From contig NZ_QFQZ01000002.1 in assembly GCF_003243465.1 (NCBI RefSeq), positions 68,830 to 132,829 on the forward strand: DNA of 64,000 nucleotides. Direction: 5' to 3'. Position 1 is the first letter of the stretch. Each line of letters opens with the position of its first letter. Below the pieces are notes generated by a model. That model was not told where the DNA came from, made no database searches, and saw only the letters and a list, made by a program, of their open reading frames with translations. The DNA is from Caulobacter segnis. Its GTDB lineage: Bacteria > Pseudomonadota > Alphaproteobacteria > Caulobacterales > Caulobacteraceae. Positions 15,443-24,573 of this stretch are shown piece after piece. The position numbers and the translations under genes were made by a program.

Positions 15443-16658
15443 CGTCGAGAGCCTGCTCGCCAACGCCACGCCGTGGATGCGCGCCGTCGAAGCCGCTTCC
15501 GCGCCGGCCTGGTCGCTGCCGGTCCATCTGATTCCGGACTTCCATGATCCGTGGCGCTGCGCCCCCCACCTGTTGTCGGACCTGGCGTTCGATTGCTCGG
15601 TCGACGTCTGGAGCGAAACCTGGAGCGAGACCAAGAAGCGTGCGGTCATCGCACGGTCGGTCGAGATGCACAGGCAAAAAGGCACCCGCGCCGGGTTGCG
15701 CGCCTACATCGAGGTCGCCGGCGGCGAGCTACGCCGCATCACCGCGCCCGGCCAGGGCCTGTTCGCCGAAGCGGCCAGCGCCGACGATCGCGCGGCTTGG
15801 ATCGCCCGGTTTCCTGAATTCCGGCTGTTCACGCACACGCCCTGGTCGGAAGATCCGGACGACGCCTACACGGGCGAGGCCTGCGCCGGCGACGAACTGG
15901 GCGCGTTCGCGCCTGATGCGCCCGCGACCCGCCTGCTGACGCGCGACGGCGTGCTGTTCCGCGACGGCGTCGAGATCCGCATGACACGCCGCGAGGACCT
16001 CGTCCTGGTCGACGGCGTCGAGACGATCGTGGAGCGCTATGTGGCCGTCGACGAGGATCCTCGCGGCGCATATGGCGACATGGCCTGGGCCGACGACTTC
16101 CCGATCGCCTCCGATCCGCTGCCGGCGCTGACGGTCACCCTCGATACAACGGCTGGCCAGACGATCGGCCGATCAGTCTCGAGCCAGTTCCTCGACACCG
16201 CGCCCGAGCGTGTGCGCGCCGTCGGCGCCGACGCGGGCGGCGCCTATGGTCTCAGTGACTACTTCGACGCCGTCTTCGCTGAACCCGGCATGGATCCGGC
16301 CGTCCTGGTGTTCGACCGTTGGCGGCTGGCCGATCCCGCCCGGGCCGCCGGCGGCTCCATGCCCGGCGATACCTTCCTTGATGATCCGGCGCTCGTCGGC
16401 GACGCGGCCTTCACCCTGCTCCTGGACGTGGTCGTGCCCGACGCGCTGGCGGAGGCCACGGCGATCGTCGGCGGCTTCGACCTCGAATTCTGCGAACCGC
16501 ACGACAGCAGCCAGACCGACCTGGTGCTCGAAGCGATCCAATCGGCCGCCGCCGACCGGGACACCGTCCTGGTCAGGTTCGCGGCCCACCGACCCGCCCG
16601 TCTCGGCGACCGCCCCACCCTACCCTTCCGGCTCGGCCAACTGGTCGCCGACTTCTGA
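15435..16658 (+). CDS. I: Tail/baseplate protein (P2 gpI family, extended)
   Basis: The product has 407 residues. The first ~130 form the gpI domain (LLANATPWMRAVEAAS, IPDFHDPWRCAPHLLSDLAFDCSVDVW, MHRQKGTRAGLRAYIE). The remaining ~270 residues extend well past P2 gpI (176 residues), with a repeated acidic beta-rich pattern (LTRDGVLFRDGVEIRMTRREDLVLVDGVETIVERYVAV). The extension may carry or adapt the fibre. It overlaps J by 8 nt; the long open frame upstream is inside J and not used. Confidence 0.88.
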   Translation: MADVESLLANATPWMRAVEAASAPAWSLPVHLIPDFHDPWRCAPHLLSDLAFDCSVDVWSETWSETKKRAVIARSVEMHRQKGTRAGLRAYIEVAGGELRRITAPGQGLFAEAASADDRAAWIARFPEFRLFTHTPWSEDPDDAYTGEACAGDELGAFAPDAPATRLLTRDGVLFRDGVEIRMTRREDLVLVDGVETIVERYVAVDEDPRGAYGDMAWADDFPIASDPLPALTVTLDTTAGQTIGRSVSSQFLDTAPERVRAVGADAGGAYGLSDYFDAVFAEPGMDPAVLVFDRWRLADPARAAGGSMPGDTFLDDPALVGDAAFTLLLDVVVPDALAEATAIVGGFDLEFCEPHDSSQTDLVLEAIQSAAADRDTVLVRFAAHRPARLGDRPTLPFRLGQLVADF

Positions 16659-16665
16659 GGACCCC

Positions 16666-18930
16666 ATGGAAACCCAGGTCATCTTCCGCGAACGTCAGCA
16701 GCTGCTGTCCGAGGACTTCATCAACATCCAGGCCTATACCCAGGCCTCGCTCGACGCAATCGTCGCCGCCGCCCTGGTCGGCCGGACGGTCTATGACGGT
16801 TTCCAAGCCGCCAAGTCCGGAACCTCGACGGTGACGATCGCCGCGGGCCGGTGCTTCGCCGGCAGTGGCGCGGTCTATGCGCGCCAAGCCGACACCACGC
16901 GCGACTTCATCGGCCAGCTTCCGCAGAACGCGAAACGCAAGGTCGCCGTCGTGACCTATGGCGTGACCGAGGATACCGGAGTCGAGCAGCGCAAGTTCCG
17001 CGTCAATGCTGTGACCAACCAGGTGGAGGCCGACGACGTCGCCATGCGCCGCGCGCGTTCGGCCCAGATCGCGTTCCTGCTGGGGGCGGAGAGCGCGGAT
17101 CCGCAGTTGCCGGCGATCGACGCCTCACAAATCCACGTCGCCACCATCACGCTTTCGCAGCTGGGCGTCGAAGCGGTCGAGATGGTCGCCGAGAACGCCC
17201 TGGCCAACCTCGCCGACATCGCCGCGGCCGTGGATGACCACAAGCGCCTGCTGGCCGTGTTCGAAGGCCTGTTTGTCACCCTGCGTTCCGACATGTCGGC
17301 GCTGGCCGAGAAACAACGCCTGCTGGCCAGCTCGGGCGACGTCCAAGCTCTGCAGGTCGATGTCGCGCGCCTGCGGGCCCGCGCCGGCATTTCCTCGAGC
17401 GCGGTCGCCGTCGGGGCCAATCTTTTCCTGGACGAGACGGGCAGCGACAAGACCTACGCGGGATACGCCGCCAGCATCTTCGGCGGTCTGCGCTTCCCGA
17501 CCGCGGCCTCCAGCTCGGCGGCCCTGCAACTCTTCAATCCCAACGACCCCGCCGTGCGCGTCGACAATGGCTTCTGCCTGCCGGCGTACGACGTCGAGGC
17601 CCGCGTGACGATCGACGGCTATGCCGGCGACCTGGCCCTGGCCAACTACCAGAGTCAGACCGTCGAGATGGTGCAGTTGACGCGGACCCGCGAACGCGTG
17701 GTCTACGGCGAAACGTCCAACGTCGTCGTCAACCTCAACGACCCCAGCTACGACCGCCTGGCCAAGACCTACGCCCGGGACGGTGAGACCCTGCAGGTCG
17801 ACGCTGAGTGGTACAGCGGCGGCGGCCAGGCGATGATCGCCCTTCGCCCGAAGTCGACGACGATCACGGAAAGCGAGCCCTATTGGGATGCGGTCACGAC
17901 CAGTTCGACGGTGCAAGGATCCACCCTTGGCCAGTCGTACCTGAACGCCCAAGCCGGCTACACGCTCGGCGTCGATGTCTTCTTCACCGACCTGGCGGCG
18001 ACGGGCGACGTCCACGCCCACCTGGTCGAATGCGATGTCGCCGGCATGCCCAACATGGCGCGGGGCGTCGCCAAGGTCACTAAGGCCGCCGCCGACCTCA
18101 AGCGTTACCCCGCGGCCACCAGCTTCGGCGTTCCGCCGACTGTTCTTTCGCCGGGCAAGCGTTACGCCTGGGTGTTCGTCAGCCAGGGCGCGCACCGAAT
18201 GGCCGTAGCGGACAAGAACCGCTACGCGGCCGGCCAGCTCTTCTCGAGCACCGATGGCGCTTTCTTCTCGGCCGCCGGCGACAAGGACCTGCTGATGGTC
18301 GTGAAGTTCGCCCGCTTCAGAGCCTCCCGCGTGGTCGTGCAGCTGCAGCCGATCCAGCTCGCCGGCGGGATCTCCGATCTCGACCTTCTCTATGAAGCCG
18401 TCCGCGAAGCCGGCACGGACCTGGTGCTCGAGATCCAGCCGCAGGGCCTGTCGACTTGGTATCAGGTCGGCGGCGACGACACCGCCTCTGGCCTGGCCAG
18501 CCTGCCCGCCGCTCTAAACGCCCGCCTGACCTTTGTCGGCTCTCCCGACATGATGCCCGGCATCAAGCTTTCGGACAGCATCGTCAGGGCCTTCCGCCGA
18601 TCGACGGCCTTGAACCACACGAGCAAGGTGCTGGCCCGGGCCACGACCAGCACGATCAAGTACACGGCCTATCTCCGCGGCTTCAACGCGGCGGCCCCTG
18701 CCAACCATACCTGCGTCGCGAAGATCCTGATCGGCGGCGTGACCGAGTTGCACGACCTGGTCACCGACGAGGTGGTCCCCGCGATCGGAGCCGACCCGGG
18801 CGGCATCAAGCGGACCTGGACCTTCAACATCGCATCGCCGACCTCGAGCTATCGCACCCAGCTGCTGGGGACGACCGCCGACGGCCGCAACACCTTCACG
18901 ATCACCGAAGCCATCGACCAGGCGCTCTAG
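16666..18930 (+). CDS. Large tail fibre/baseplate fibre protein (DUF4815-like start)
   Basis: The product has 754 residues. The start METQVIFRERQQLLSEDFINIQAYTQASLDAIVAAAL resembles the attachment domain of large phage tail proteins of the DUF4815 type. Residues about 190-245 are a helical stem (LANLADIAAAVDDHKRLLAVFEGLFVTLRSDMSALAEKQ). The rest is beta-rich with no enzymatic motif that I can see. It occupies the place of P2 gpH. Receptor binding or fibre-stem function is inferred from position and architecture. Confidence 0.8.
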   Translation: METQVIFRERQQLLSEDFINIQAYTQASLDAIVAAALVGRTVYDGFQAAKSGTSTVTIAAGRCFAGSGAVYARQADTTRDFIGQLPQNAKRKVAVVTYGVTEDTGVEQRKFRVNAVTNQVEADDVAMRRARSAQIAFLLGAESADPQLPAIDASQIHVATITLSQLGVEAVEMVAENALANLADIAAAVDDHKRLLAVFEGLFVTLRSDMSALAEKQRLLASSGDVQALQVDVARLRARAGISSSAVAVGANLFLDETGSDKTYAGYAASIFGGLRFPTAASSSAALQLFNPNDPAVRVDNGFCLPAYDVEARVTIDGYAGDLALANYQSQTVEMVQLTRTRERVVYGETSNVVVNLNDPSYDRLAKTYARDGETLQVDAEWYSGGGQAMIALRPKSTTITESEPYWDAVTTSSTVQGSTLGQSYLNAQAGYTLGVDVFFTDLAATGDVHAHLVECDVAGMPNMARGVAKVTKAAADLKRYPAATSFGVPPTVLSPGKRYAWVFVSQGAHRMAVADKNRYAAGQLFSSTDGAFFSAAGDKDLLMVVKFARFRASRVVVQLQPIQLAGGISDLDLLYEAVREAGTDLVLEIQPQGLSTWYQVGGDDTASGLASLPAALNARLTFVGSPDMMPGIKLSDSIVRAFRRSTALNHTSKVLARATTSTIKYTAYLRGFNAAAPANHTCVAKILIGGVTELHDLVTDEVVPAIGADPGGIKRTWTFNIASPTSSYRTQLLGTTADGRNTFTITEAIDQAL

Positions 18931-18938
18931 GAGGCTCC

Positions 18939-19121
18939 ATGACCCGCAAGACCCAAACCGAGCCGGTTGTCGAGGCCGACGCCTATTACGCCGTCGTCCT
19001 GCGCGAACGCGCCGTGCTGCCCCACCAGACCCTCGCCCCGCGCGAGGAGCCCTACGAGATGCGCGGCCGCCTCCTTCAGGCGGTCCATGAAAGCGTCGCG
19101 AGCTTCGAGAAGATCGGCTGA
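18939..19121 (+). CDS. Small protein between tail fibre genes
   Basis: The 60-residue product has a strong ribosome site (GGAGG 5 nt before the ATG). The sequence is acidic at the start, then PHQTLAPREEPYEMRGRLLQAVHESVASFEKIG. Small proteins in this place are often fibre adaptors or chaperones. The family is not recognised. The next gene begins 2 nt after its stop, so it belongs to the fibre operon. Confidence 0.7.
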   Translation: MTRKTQTEPVVEADAYYAVVLRERAVLPHQTLAPREEPYEMRGRLLQAVHESVASFEKIG

Positions 19122-19123
19122 TC

Positions 19124-21169
19124 ATGGGCCAGGCCAACCTCTACAAGGTCACCGACGACACCGTCCTGACGCCTGAATATCTGAACAGCCTCCTGGGCGA
19201 CATCGACACGCGGATCCGTGGCGTCGAAGCCATCCGCGCGAAGCTGGCCAGCGCGATCTCGGACCTGCAGGCGGTTGGCCTGGCCCGTATCAACGACACC
19301 GTTGCGCCTCTCATCGCCCAGGTTCAGGCCGACGTCGCCGAGGTCCAGGAGAACCTCGCCGGCGTGACCGAGCAGATCGAGCAGCTGCTCCAGGGCGCGG
19401 TGCCGGCCGCCAGCATCGTCGAAAACGCGACGCGGGTGTTCGTGACCCCGGAGCAGCGGGCGCGCATTGGCGAGACGGCCGCCGCGATCGCGACCCTGCA
19501 GCAGACGGTATCGACCACGATCACCGACGCGATCGCTGCGCTGGCGCCCAAGGCCGACGCGGATCTCAGCGGAACGGTCGCCTTGGTCACGGAGATCACG
19601 CCACCGATTCTCGACGGCGATCAGGCCAACTGGAACCCCGACAACCTGCGTCACGCGACCACCGTCCGGATCGCCTCGTCCAAACGCGTCACGATCTCAG
19701 GCCTGGCGGCCGGCCGCTCGGGCGAGCTCAAGATCCTCGACAACGTCGGCACTTTCGACGTGACCCTGGCGACCGAGGCCCCGGCCTCGGCCTCGGGCAA
19801 TCGCTTCGCCCTGGGCGAAGACCATGTCCTTCGCCCGGGCCAGTCGCTGATGCTGCGCTACGTCGCCGCCTCTGCCCGCTGGCGCGCGATCGCCAACAAC
19901 GCACGCTCGAGCGCGCCTCCCGGCATGAGGGCGCAGTTCGACATCGCCCCGCCCGCGCCCTGGCTCCCGCTCCAGGGGGGCGCCATCCTCAACGCGAGCT
20001 ATCCCAAACTCGCCCAGGTCCACAGCGTTGACGCAGGTTTGGCCGCCGCCACGAGCAGCCTGAACTGGTCGGCGCTGCCCGGGCTCGACACCTTGCTCCC
20101 CGGCGCTGTCTGCATCGGCCTGGCCAAAGGCCTTGGCTTCTACTGGGCCGTCTTCTGGCGTTCGGAGACTGGAGGGACGCACGCCCTTCAGGTCTATCGG
20201 ACCGCCAACATGCTCCTGGGGCCGTGGAGCAAGGTCCTCGAAGAGCACGACGTGACGGCGGGCCAAGCTCTAGGCTATTCGGCCGATCACGCCGTGGCCC
20301 TGGGCGCGCGGCAGATCGAGTTTTCACCCACGCAAGGTGCCTTCGCCTTCGGCAACACCTTGGTGGTCCTTTCCGCCACTACCTGCACGGCCAAAAGGGC
20401 GTTCTTCCCCTCAAGCTTCTGGGATCAGACCACGTCCAAGGCGGTCTGCTATGTTCCCCCGAGCGCCAAGTGGCTGTTTGCGGATTTCAAGGTCAATGGC
20501 GCGCTAGGCCAAGTCTTAAACCTCGCGTCGGATCAAGCCGACACCTCCGGCACGGCCCAGACCCGAATGGCCGCGGGCGCATCGATCAAGAAGCTCGCCT
20601 GGTGGGACGGGCGGGTCTGGGCCATGAACGCCCTCAATAAGGACGTGATCCCGGTTTTTTGCAGTTTCGACGAAGGCCTTAACTGGTCGGGTGCCGGGAC
20701 GGGTGTATTGGGCGCCGTCACGTCAGGACCGAACACCAGCGTCGACCTTGCCGTCGTCAACGATCGGCTATGCGTGATGTTCTCCGGGTCCTTCGCCTAC
20801 GGAGCCTCCCTGTTCATCTCTTCGCCGGACCGTTCGTCGTTCGAGCCCAACACCTCCGACGCCGTCTTTGGCGTCCTCTCCATGCCTGGCGCCCATGGCG
20901 ACTACATGCTGGTGCTTAACGTCAACTCCGGCCTCAGCTACCGGCCCCGCTCGGGCGGTGCGTGGAAGCCGCTGACCGCGGACCAATTCTTCAGCTACCC
21001 CTCCCCCATGCATCCCGCCGGGTTCGTGTTCGACGAGCTCAACAACACCGTCTGGTCGATCAGCGCGTCAGGCCAGGCGTCGCGTGTCGTTCTCTCGCCC
21101 GATCCCAAGACGATGGCCGTCCTGCCCACCGTGACGACGACCCCGCCCACCTATGTCTATGGAGGCTGA
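19124..21169 (+). CDS. Tail fibre protein with propeller-like C-terminal domain
   Basis: The product has 681 residues. Residues 1-150 form a helical trimeric-fibre stem (EYLNSLLGDIDTRIRGVEAIRAKLASAISDLQ; VQADVAEVQENLAGVTEQIEQLLQ). A beta domain follows (about 160-265). The C-terminal ~390 residues contain repeated W/F-bounded strands (LGFYWAVFWRSETGG, KWLFADFKVNG, CSFDEGLNWSGAG, LFISSPDRSSFEP), which suggest a beta-propeller receptor-binding head. The base composition is somewhat less regular around 20300-20900, as expected for a swapped fibre tip. Confidence 0.82.
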   Translation: MGQANLYKVTDDTVLTPEYLNSLLGDIDTRIRGVEAIRAKLASAISDLQAVGLARINDTVAPLIAQVQADVAEVQENLAGVTEQIEQLLQGAVPAASIVENATRVFVTPEQRARIGETAAAIATLQQTVSTTITDAIAALAPKADADLSGTVALVTEITPPILDGDQANWNPDNLRHATTVRIASSKRVTISGLAAGRSGELKILDNVGTFDVTLATEAPASASGNRFALGEDHVLRPGQSLMLRYVAASARWRAIANNARSSAPPGMRAQFDIAPPAPWLPLQGGAILNASYPKLAQVHSVDAGLAAATSSLNWSALPGLDTLLPGAVCIGLAKGLGFYWAVFWRSETGGTHALQVYRTANMLLGPWSKVLEEHDVTAGQALGYSADHAVALGARQIEFSPTQGAFAFGNTLVVLSATTCTAKRAFFPSSFWDQTTSKAVCYVPPSAKWLFADFKVNGALGQVLNLASDQADTSGTAQTRMAAGASIKKLAWWDGRVWAMNALNKDVIPVFCSFDEGLNWSGAGTGVLGAVTSGPNTSVDLAVVNDRLCVMFSGSFAYGASLFISSPDRSSFEPNTSDAVFGVLSMPGAHGDYMLVLNVNSGLSYRPRSGGAWKPLTADQFFSYPSPMHPAGFVFDELNNTVWSISASGQASRVVLSPDPKTMAVLPTVTTTPPTYVYGG

Positions 21170-21171
21170 GC

Positions 21172-21669
21172 ATGTTCATCGCCAAGACCGATAGCGCCGG
21201 CGTCTGGCAGGGCGAAATTTCGGAAGTCGCCGACGACGCCGTCTGCCCGGCTGGCTGGCGCATCGTCTCGGCCGCGCCGCCGATGCTCGCCCCGGGCCAG
21301 GTCGCCGCCTGGGCAGGCTCGGCCTGGGAGATCGTGCCTGAGGCTGAGCGGCCGACCTCGCTCTCGAAAACGCCCCTCCGGATCGCCAAGATCGACTTTT
21401 CCCGACTGTTCACCACTGACGAGCTGGTCGCCTACCTGGCGCTTGAGGCGCAAGCCAAGAGCCTGACGCCGGCCGACTTCGCTGACCCGACAAAGACGGC
21501 CCTCGTTCAGGCCGCCGTGATGTTCGCGAAGTTCGGCATGCTGCCCGACCTGATCGAACTCGATCACCCCGAGACGATCGCCGGCGTCAGCCAGGTCCTC
21601 GTCGCCAACGGCGTCTTGACGGCCGCCGAGGCGGCGCGGATCCTCGCCAACGTCCCGCCGAGCGCCTAG
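21172..21669 (+). CDS. Putative tail fibre assembly / fibre accessory protein
   Basis: The 165-residue product starts 2 nt after the fibre stop with a GGAGG site. The N-terminus (MFIAKTDSAGVWQGEISEVADDAVCPAGW) looks like the short attachment repeat of fibre accessory proteins. The C-terminal half is helical (LFTTDELVAYLALEAQAKSLT; FAKFGMLPDLIELDHPETIAGVSQVLVANGVLTAAEAARIL). It occupies the place of P2 gpG, a fibre chaperone. Function by position. Confidence 0.7.
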   Translation: MFIAKTDSAGVWQGEISEVADDAVCPAGWRIVSAAPPMLAPGQVAAWAGSAWEIVPEAERPTSLSKTPLRIAKIDFSRLFTTDELVAYLALEAQAKSLTPADFADPTKTALVQAAVMFAKFGMLPDLIELDHPETIAGVSQVLVANGVLTAAEAARILANVPPSA

Positions 21670-21743
21670 CACCCCGTCGAGACCCTTTCGCCGACCGACG
21701 ATCGCGCGTCCCCCATTGTGCGCGATCGTCACCGTGCCTTTCG

Positions 21744-21773
21744 TGGTTTGATCCGCGCCCCGGTAAACGAAGC
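21744..21773 (+). promoter_or_regulatory. Candidate late-promoter activator site before V
   Basis: TGGTTTGA, 13 nt, then AAACGAAGC. This is the fourth copy of the late dyad. The centre is about 56 nt before the V start. An 8-bp inverted repeat (GATCGCGC / GCGCGATC, 21700-21727) lies just upstream and could be the end of the fibre transcript. Confidence 0.6.
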
Positions 21774-21813
21774 GCGCGCGCATGGCTTGGCCGCCTTGGC
21801 CATCGTGCCGGCG

Positions 21814-22356
21814 ATGACCAGCCCCGCTGAAACCGACCGCCGCCTGGGCGACCTGCTGCGCTACGGCACGGTGTGTGAAGTGGCCGGCGCGCATTGCCGC
21901 GTGAAGCTGGACGAGGGTTTCGAGACCGACTGGATCAAGATGCCGATGATCCGAGCCGGCTCCATTCGGATCTGGGCCCCCTTCGCAAACGGCGAGGAAG
22001 TCTCTCTCGTCTGCCCTGACGGCGACATTGCCGCAGCGACCATCCACGCCAGCCACGCCTCGGACGACTACCCCGCCCCCCTCGATCCCGCACAGACCCG
22101 CATCGATTGGGCCGATGGGTCCTGGATCGGCTACGACCCGGGCGCCGGCGACTTCACGGTACAGCTCGTTGCGGGCGCGGTGCGCCTGGTGGCGCCCGGC
22201 GGCCTGGCCATCGACGCCGACGTCGAGGTTCGGGGCAAGCTGCACGCGACGGCCGAGATCTCGTCCGACATTGATCTGACGGCCTCGGGCGTCTCTCTGG
22301 TGGATCACGATCACGTCGAGACCGGCGCGCTCACCAAGAAGCCGCGCCGCCAATGA
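21814..22356 (+). CDS. V: Baseplate spike protein (P2 gpV family)
   Basis: The 180-residue product forms the trimeric membrane-piercing spike at the tail tip. The N-terminal OB-fold region (GTVCEVAGAHCRVKLDEGFETDWIKMP) is followed by a beta-helix stretch (VRLVAPGGLAIDADVEVRGKLHATAEI). The end has DHDHVETG, an H-x-H motif of the kind that binds the tip iron in P2 gpV. The ATG at 21814 (MTSPAETDRRLGDLLRYG) is chosen because the family opens with this motif; the frame is open upstream to 21718. Confidence 0.93.
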   Translation: MTSPAETDRRLGDLLRYGTVCEVAGAHCRVKLDEGFETDWIKMPMIRAGSIRIWAPFANGEEVSLVCPDGDIAAATIHASHASDDYPAPLDPAQTRIDWADGSWIGYDPGAGDFTVQLVAGAVRLVAPGGLAIDADVEVRGKLHATAEISSDIDLTASGVSLVDHDHVETGALTKKPRRQ

Positions 22357-22727
22357 GGGGCATCGACCGCGACACCGGCCAGCCGATCTCGGGCCCCGCC
22401 TATCTCCGCCAGCGCATCGCCAATGTCCTGACGACCGCGATCGGCTCCAGCGTGATGCGCCGCGACTACGGGTCCGAGATCCCGGCGATGATCGACATGG
22501 TCGTCAATCCCGCGAACGTCCTGCTGCTGTACGGCGCGATCGCCGGCGCGCTCCAGCGCTGGGTCGGCGACTTCAAGCTTACGCGCGTGGAGCTGCTGCG
22601 CGGCCAGCAGCCCGGCCAGTTCGTGTTGGCCCTCGAGGGCCAGGAAACTGGCCAGTCCGCCACACCCGAACCCACCCAAATTTCCGTCCCGCTGCGCATC
22701 ACCGCGACGGGCCTGACCACGGCTTAA
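22353..22727 (+). CDS. W: Baseplate protein (P2 gpW family)
   Basis: This 124-residue gp25-like wedge protein contains RDTGQPISGPAYLRQRIANVLTTAIGSSVMRRDYGSEIP (about 6-44), the strongly conserved gpW/gp25 core. Its start overlaps the V stop (ATGA). It ends 9 nt before the sheath gene, so V, W, FI and the following tail genes are one transcription unit here. Confidence 0.95.
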   Translation: MRGIDRDTGQPISGPAYLRQRIANVLTTAIGSSVMRRDYGSEIPAMIDMVVNPANVLLLYGAIAGALQRWVGDFKLTRVELLRGQQPGQFVLALEGQETGQSATPEPTQISVPLRITATGLTTA

Positions 22728-22736
22728 GGAGCGACC

Positions 22737-23879
22737 ATGTCCGAAGAGTACAATCACGGCGTCCGCGTGCTCGAGGTGAAGACCGGCGGGCGCACGCTGC
22801 GCACCATCGCGACCGCCATCATCGGCTTGGTGGCCACGGGTCCAGCGGCCGACGCGGCCATGTTCCCGGCCAACCAGCTGGTGGTCATCAATGGCGGCAA
22901 CATCGATGCGGCCATCGCCGCCGCAGGCGCCACCGGTACGCTGCGCGGCAGCCTGCAGGCGATCGCCAACCAGGCTTCGACCTTCGTGATCGTCGGCCGA
23001 GCCGTCCAGGGCGCCGCGCCGATCGACACCGTCGACAAGGCTGTCGTTGCGATGATCAAGCAGCTCCGCGTCGCCGAGGCCCTGGTCGGCTACAAGCCGC
23101 GGATCATCGGAGCGCCCGGCCTGGACACCGAGGCGGTGACGACCGAGCTGGCCCTGACGGCCGCCAAGCTGAGAGGTCGCGCCTACGCTTCCTGCAACGG
23201 CGCGAACACCGTCGCCTCCATCCTCACCTATCGGGCCAAGTTCTCCGCTCGCGAGCTGATGTTGATCGCCGGCGACTTCACCGCCGATAGCGGCGCGGTC
23301 ACGGTCAACGGGGTCGCCACCGCCCTGGGCCTTCGCGCGAAGATCGACCAGACGATCGGCTGGAACAAAACCATCTCCAACGTGCCGGTGGCGGCCGTCA
23401 CCGGGATCGCCAACCCGTTCTTCTTCGACCTGCAGGACAGCAGCACCGACGTCGGAGCCCTGAACGCCGCCGGCGTGACCTGCCTGGTCAATTTCGACGG
23501 AGCGTTGCGGTTCTGGGGCTCGCGTACCTGCTCTAGCGATCCGGACTTCGTGTTTGAGAGCGCGGTCGCCACCGCCCAGGTCCTCGCCGACACCTGCGCT
23601 CGCGGGCTGGCCGCCTATGTCGATGGGCCGATCACGCCCTCCATGGCGCGCGATGCCATCGAGGAGATCAACACCTTTGGCCGCCGCCTGAAGACCAGCG
23701 GGCTGCTCATCGACTGCAAGGCCTATCTGCCCGAGAGCAATACCGCCGAAACGCTGTCGGCCGGCGGCTTGCGCATCGGCTACCGGTTCACGCCGACCCC
23801 GCCGCTGGAGGACCTGACCCTGCAGCAGGAGATCACCGAAGAGTTTCTGTCCGACTTCGCCGCTCAGGTCGCCGCCTGA
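22737..23879 (+). CDS. FI: Contractile tail sheath protein (P2 gpFI family)
   Basis: The 380-residue sheath subunit contracts to drive the tube through the cell envelope. Typical features are the opening YNHGVRVLEVKTGGRTLRTI, IIGLVATGPAADAAMFPANQLVVI, RVAEALVGYKPRIIGAPGLDTEAV, LVNFDGALRFWGSRTCSSDP and the final RIGYRFTPTPPLEDLTLQQEITEEFLSDF. Length equals the family norm. The ribosome site AAGGAG precedes the ATG. Confidence 0.97.
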   Translation: MSEEYNHGVRVLEVKTGGRTLRTIATAIIGLVATGPAADAAMFPANQLVVINGGNIDAAIAAAGATGTLRGSLQAIANQASTFVIVGRAVQGAAPIDTVDKAVVAMIKQLRVAEALVGYKPRIIGAPGLDTEAVTTELALTAAKLRGRAYASCNGANTVASILTYRAKFSARELMLIAGDFTADSGAVTVNGVATALGLRAKIDQTIGWNKTISNVPVAAVTGIANPFFFDLQDSSTDVGALNAAGVTCLVNFDGALRFWGSRTCSSDPDFVFESAVATAQVLADTCARGLAAYVDGPITPSMARDAIEEINTFGRRLKTSGLLIDCKAYLPESNTAETLSAGGLRIGYRFTPTPPLEDLTLQQEITEEFLSDFAAQVAA

Positions 23880-23939
23880 CGCCAAAACCGGCGCGGGTGA
23901 CCGCTCGCGCCGTCCTCTCCCCTGCTTTGGAGCGCCCCT

Positions 23940-24452
23940 ATGAGCAAGCTTCCCTCGAAGCTGATGATGATGAACACGTTCCTGAACGGCTACGGCTACG
24001 GGGGCGAGGCCAAGGTGGTGAAGCCGCCGCCGCTGAAGTTCATGACCGACAAGCACAACACCGAGATCGGCCCGATCAACTACCGTAACGGCCAGATCGA
24101 CGAGCTGAAGCTGGAATACACCCTGGCCGGCTTGGTGGTGCAGTCGATCCGCGCCATGGGCGCGACCGCCATCGATGGCGTCCAGCTTCGCTTCACTGGC
24201 GCCTACCAGCGGCCCGACACCGGCGAGACGTCGCAGGCCGAGATCGTCGTTCGCGGCCAGCAGAACGAGTGGGACCCGGGCGACGCCGAGGTCGGCAAGG
24301 ACACCGAGCACAAGTACGTGGTCGACTGCGTCTACTACAAGCTGACGATCGACGGCGTCGAAGAGGCCGAAATCGACAAGCTCAACCGCCTGATCAAGAT
24401 CGGCGGCGTCGATCTCACCGCCAAGCTGCGCCAGGCCGCCGGCGGCGTCTGA
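23940..24452 (+). CDS. FII: Tail tube protein (P2 gpFII family)
   Basis: The 170-residue product polymerises into the inner tube. Family marks are the opening KLPSKLMMMNTFLNGYGYGGEAKVVKPPPLKF, GGLVVQSIRAMGATAIDGVQLRFTGAYQRPDTGE and HKYVVDCVYYKLTIDGVEEAEIDKLNRLIKIGGVDLTAKLRQAAG. The 60-nt gap after FI contains a 6-bp hairpin (GGCGCG / CGCGCC, about 23891-23913). Confidence 0.97.
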   Translation: MSKLPSKLMMMNTFLNGYGYGGEAKVVKPPPLKFMTDKHNTEIGPINYRNGQIDELKLEYTLAGLVVQSIRAMGATAIDGVQLRFTGAYQRPDTGETSQAEIVVRGQQNEWDPGDAEVGKDTEHKYVVDCVYYKLTIDGVEEAEIDKLNRLIKIGGVDLTAKLRQAAGGV

Positions 24453-24573
24453 TCCCCCTTCACCGACAACGCGGGCGGCGTGCGCTCCGGGGCTCACGAG
24501 GGAGCTTTCCCGCGCCGCCGGCGGGGCCAGGCGCTGACGTCCCCGCCTGGCGACCAAAAGCAACGAGGCTTCC

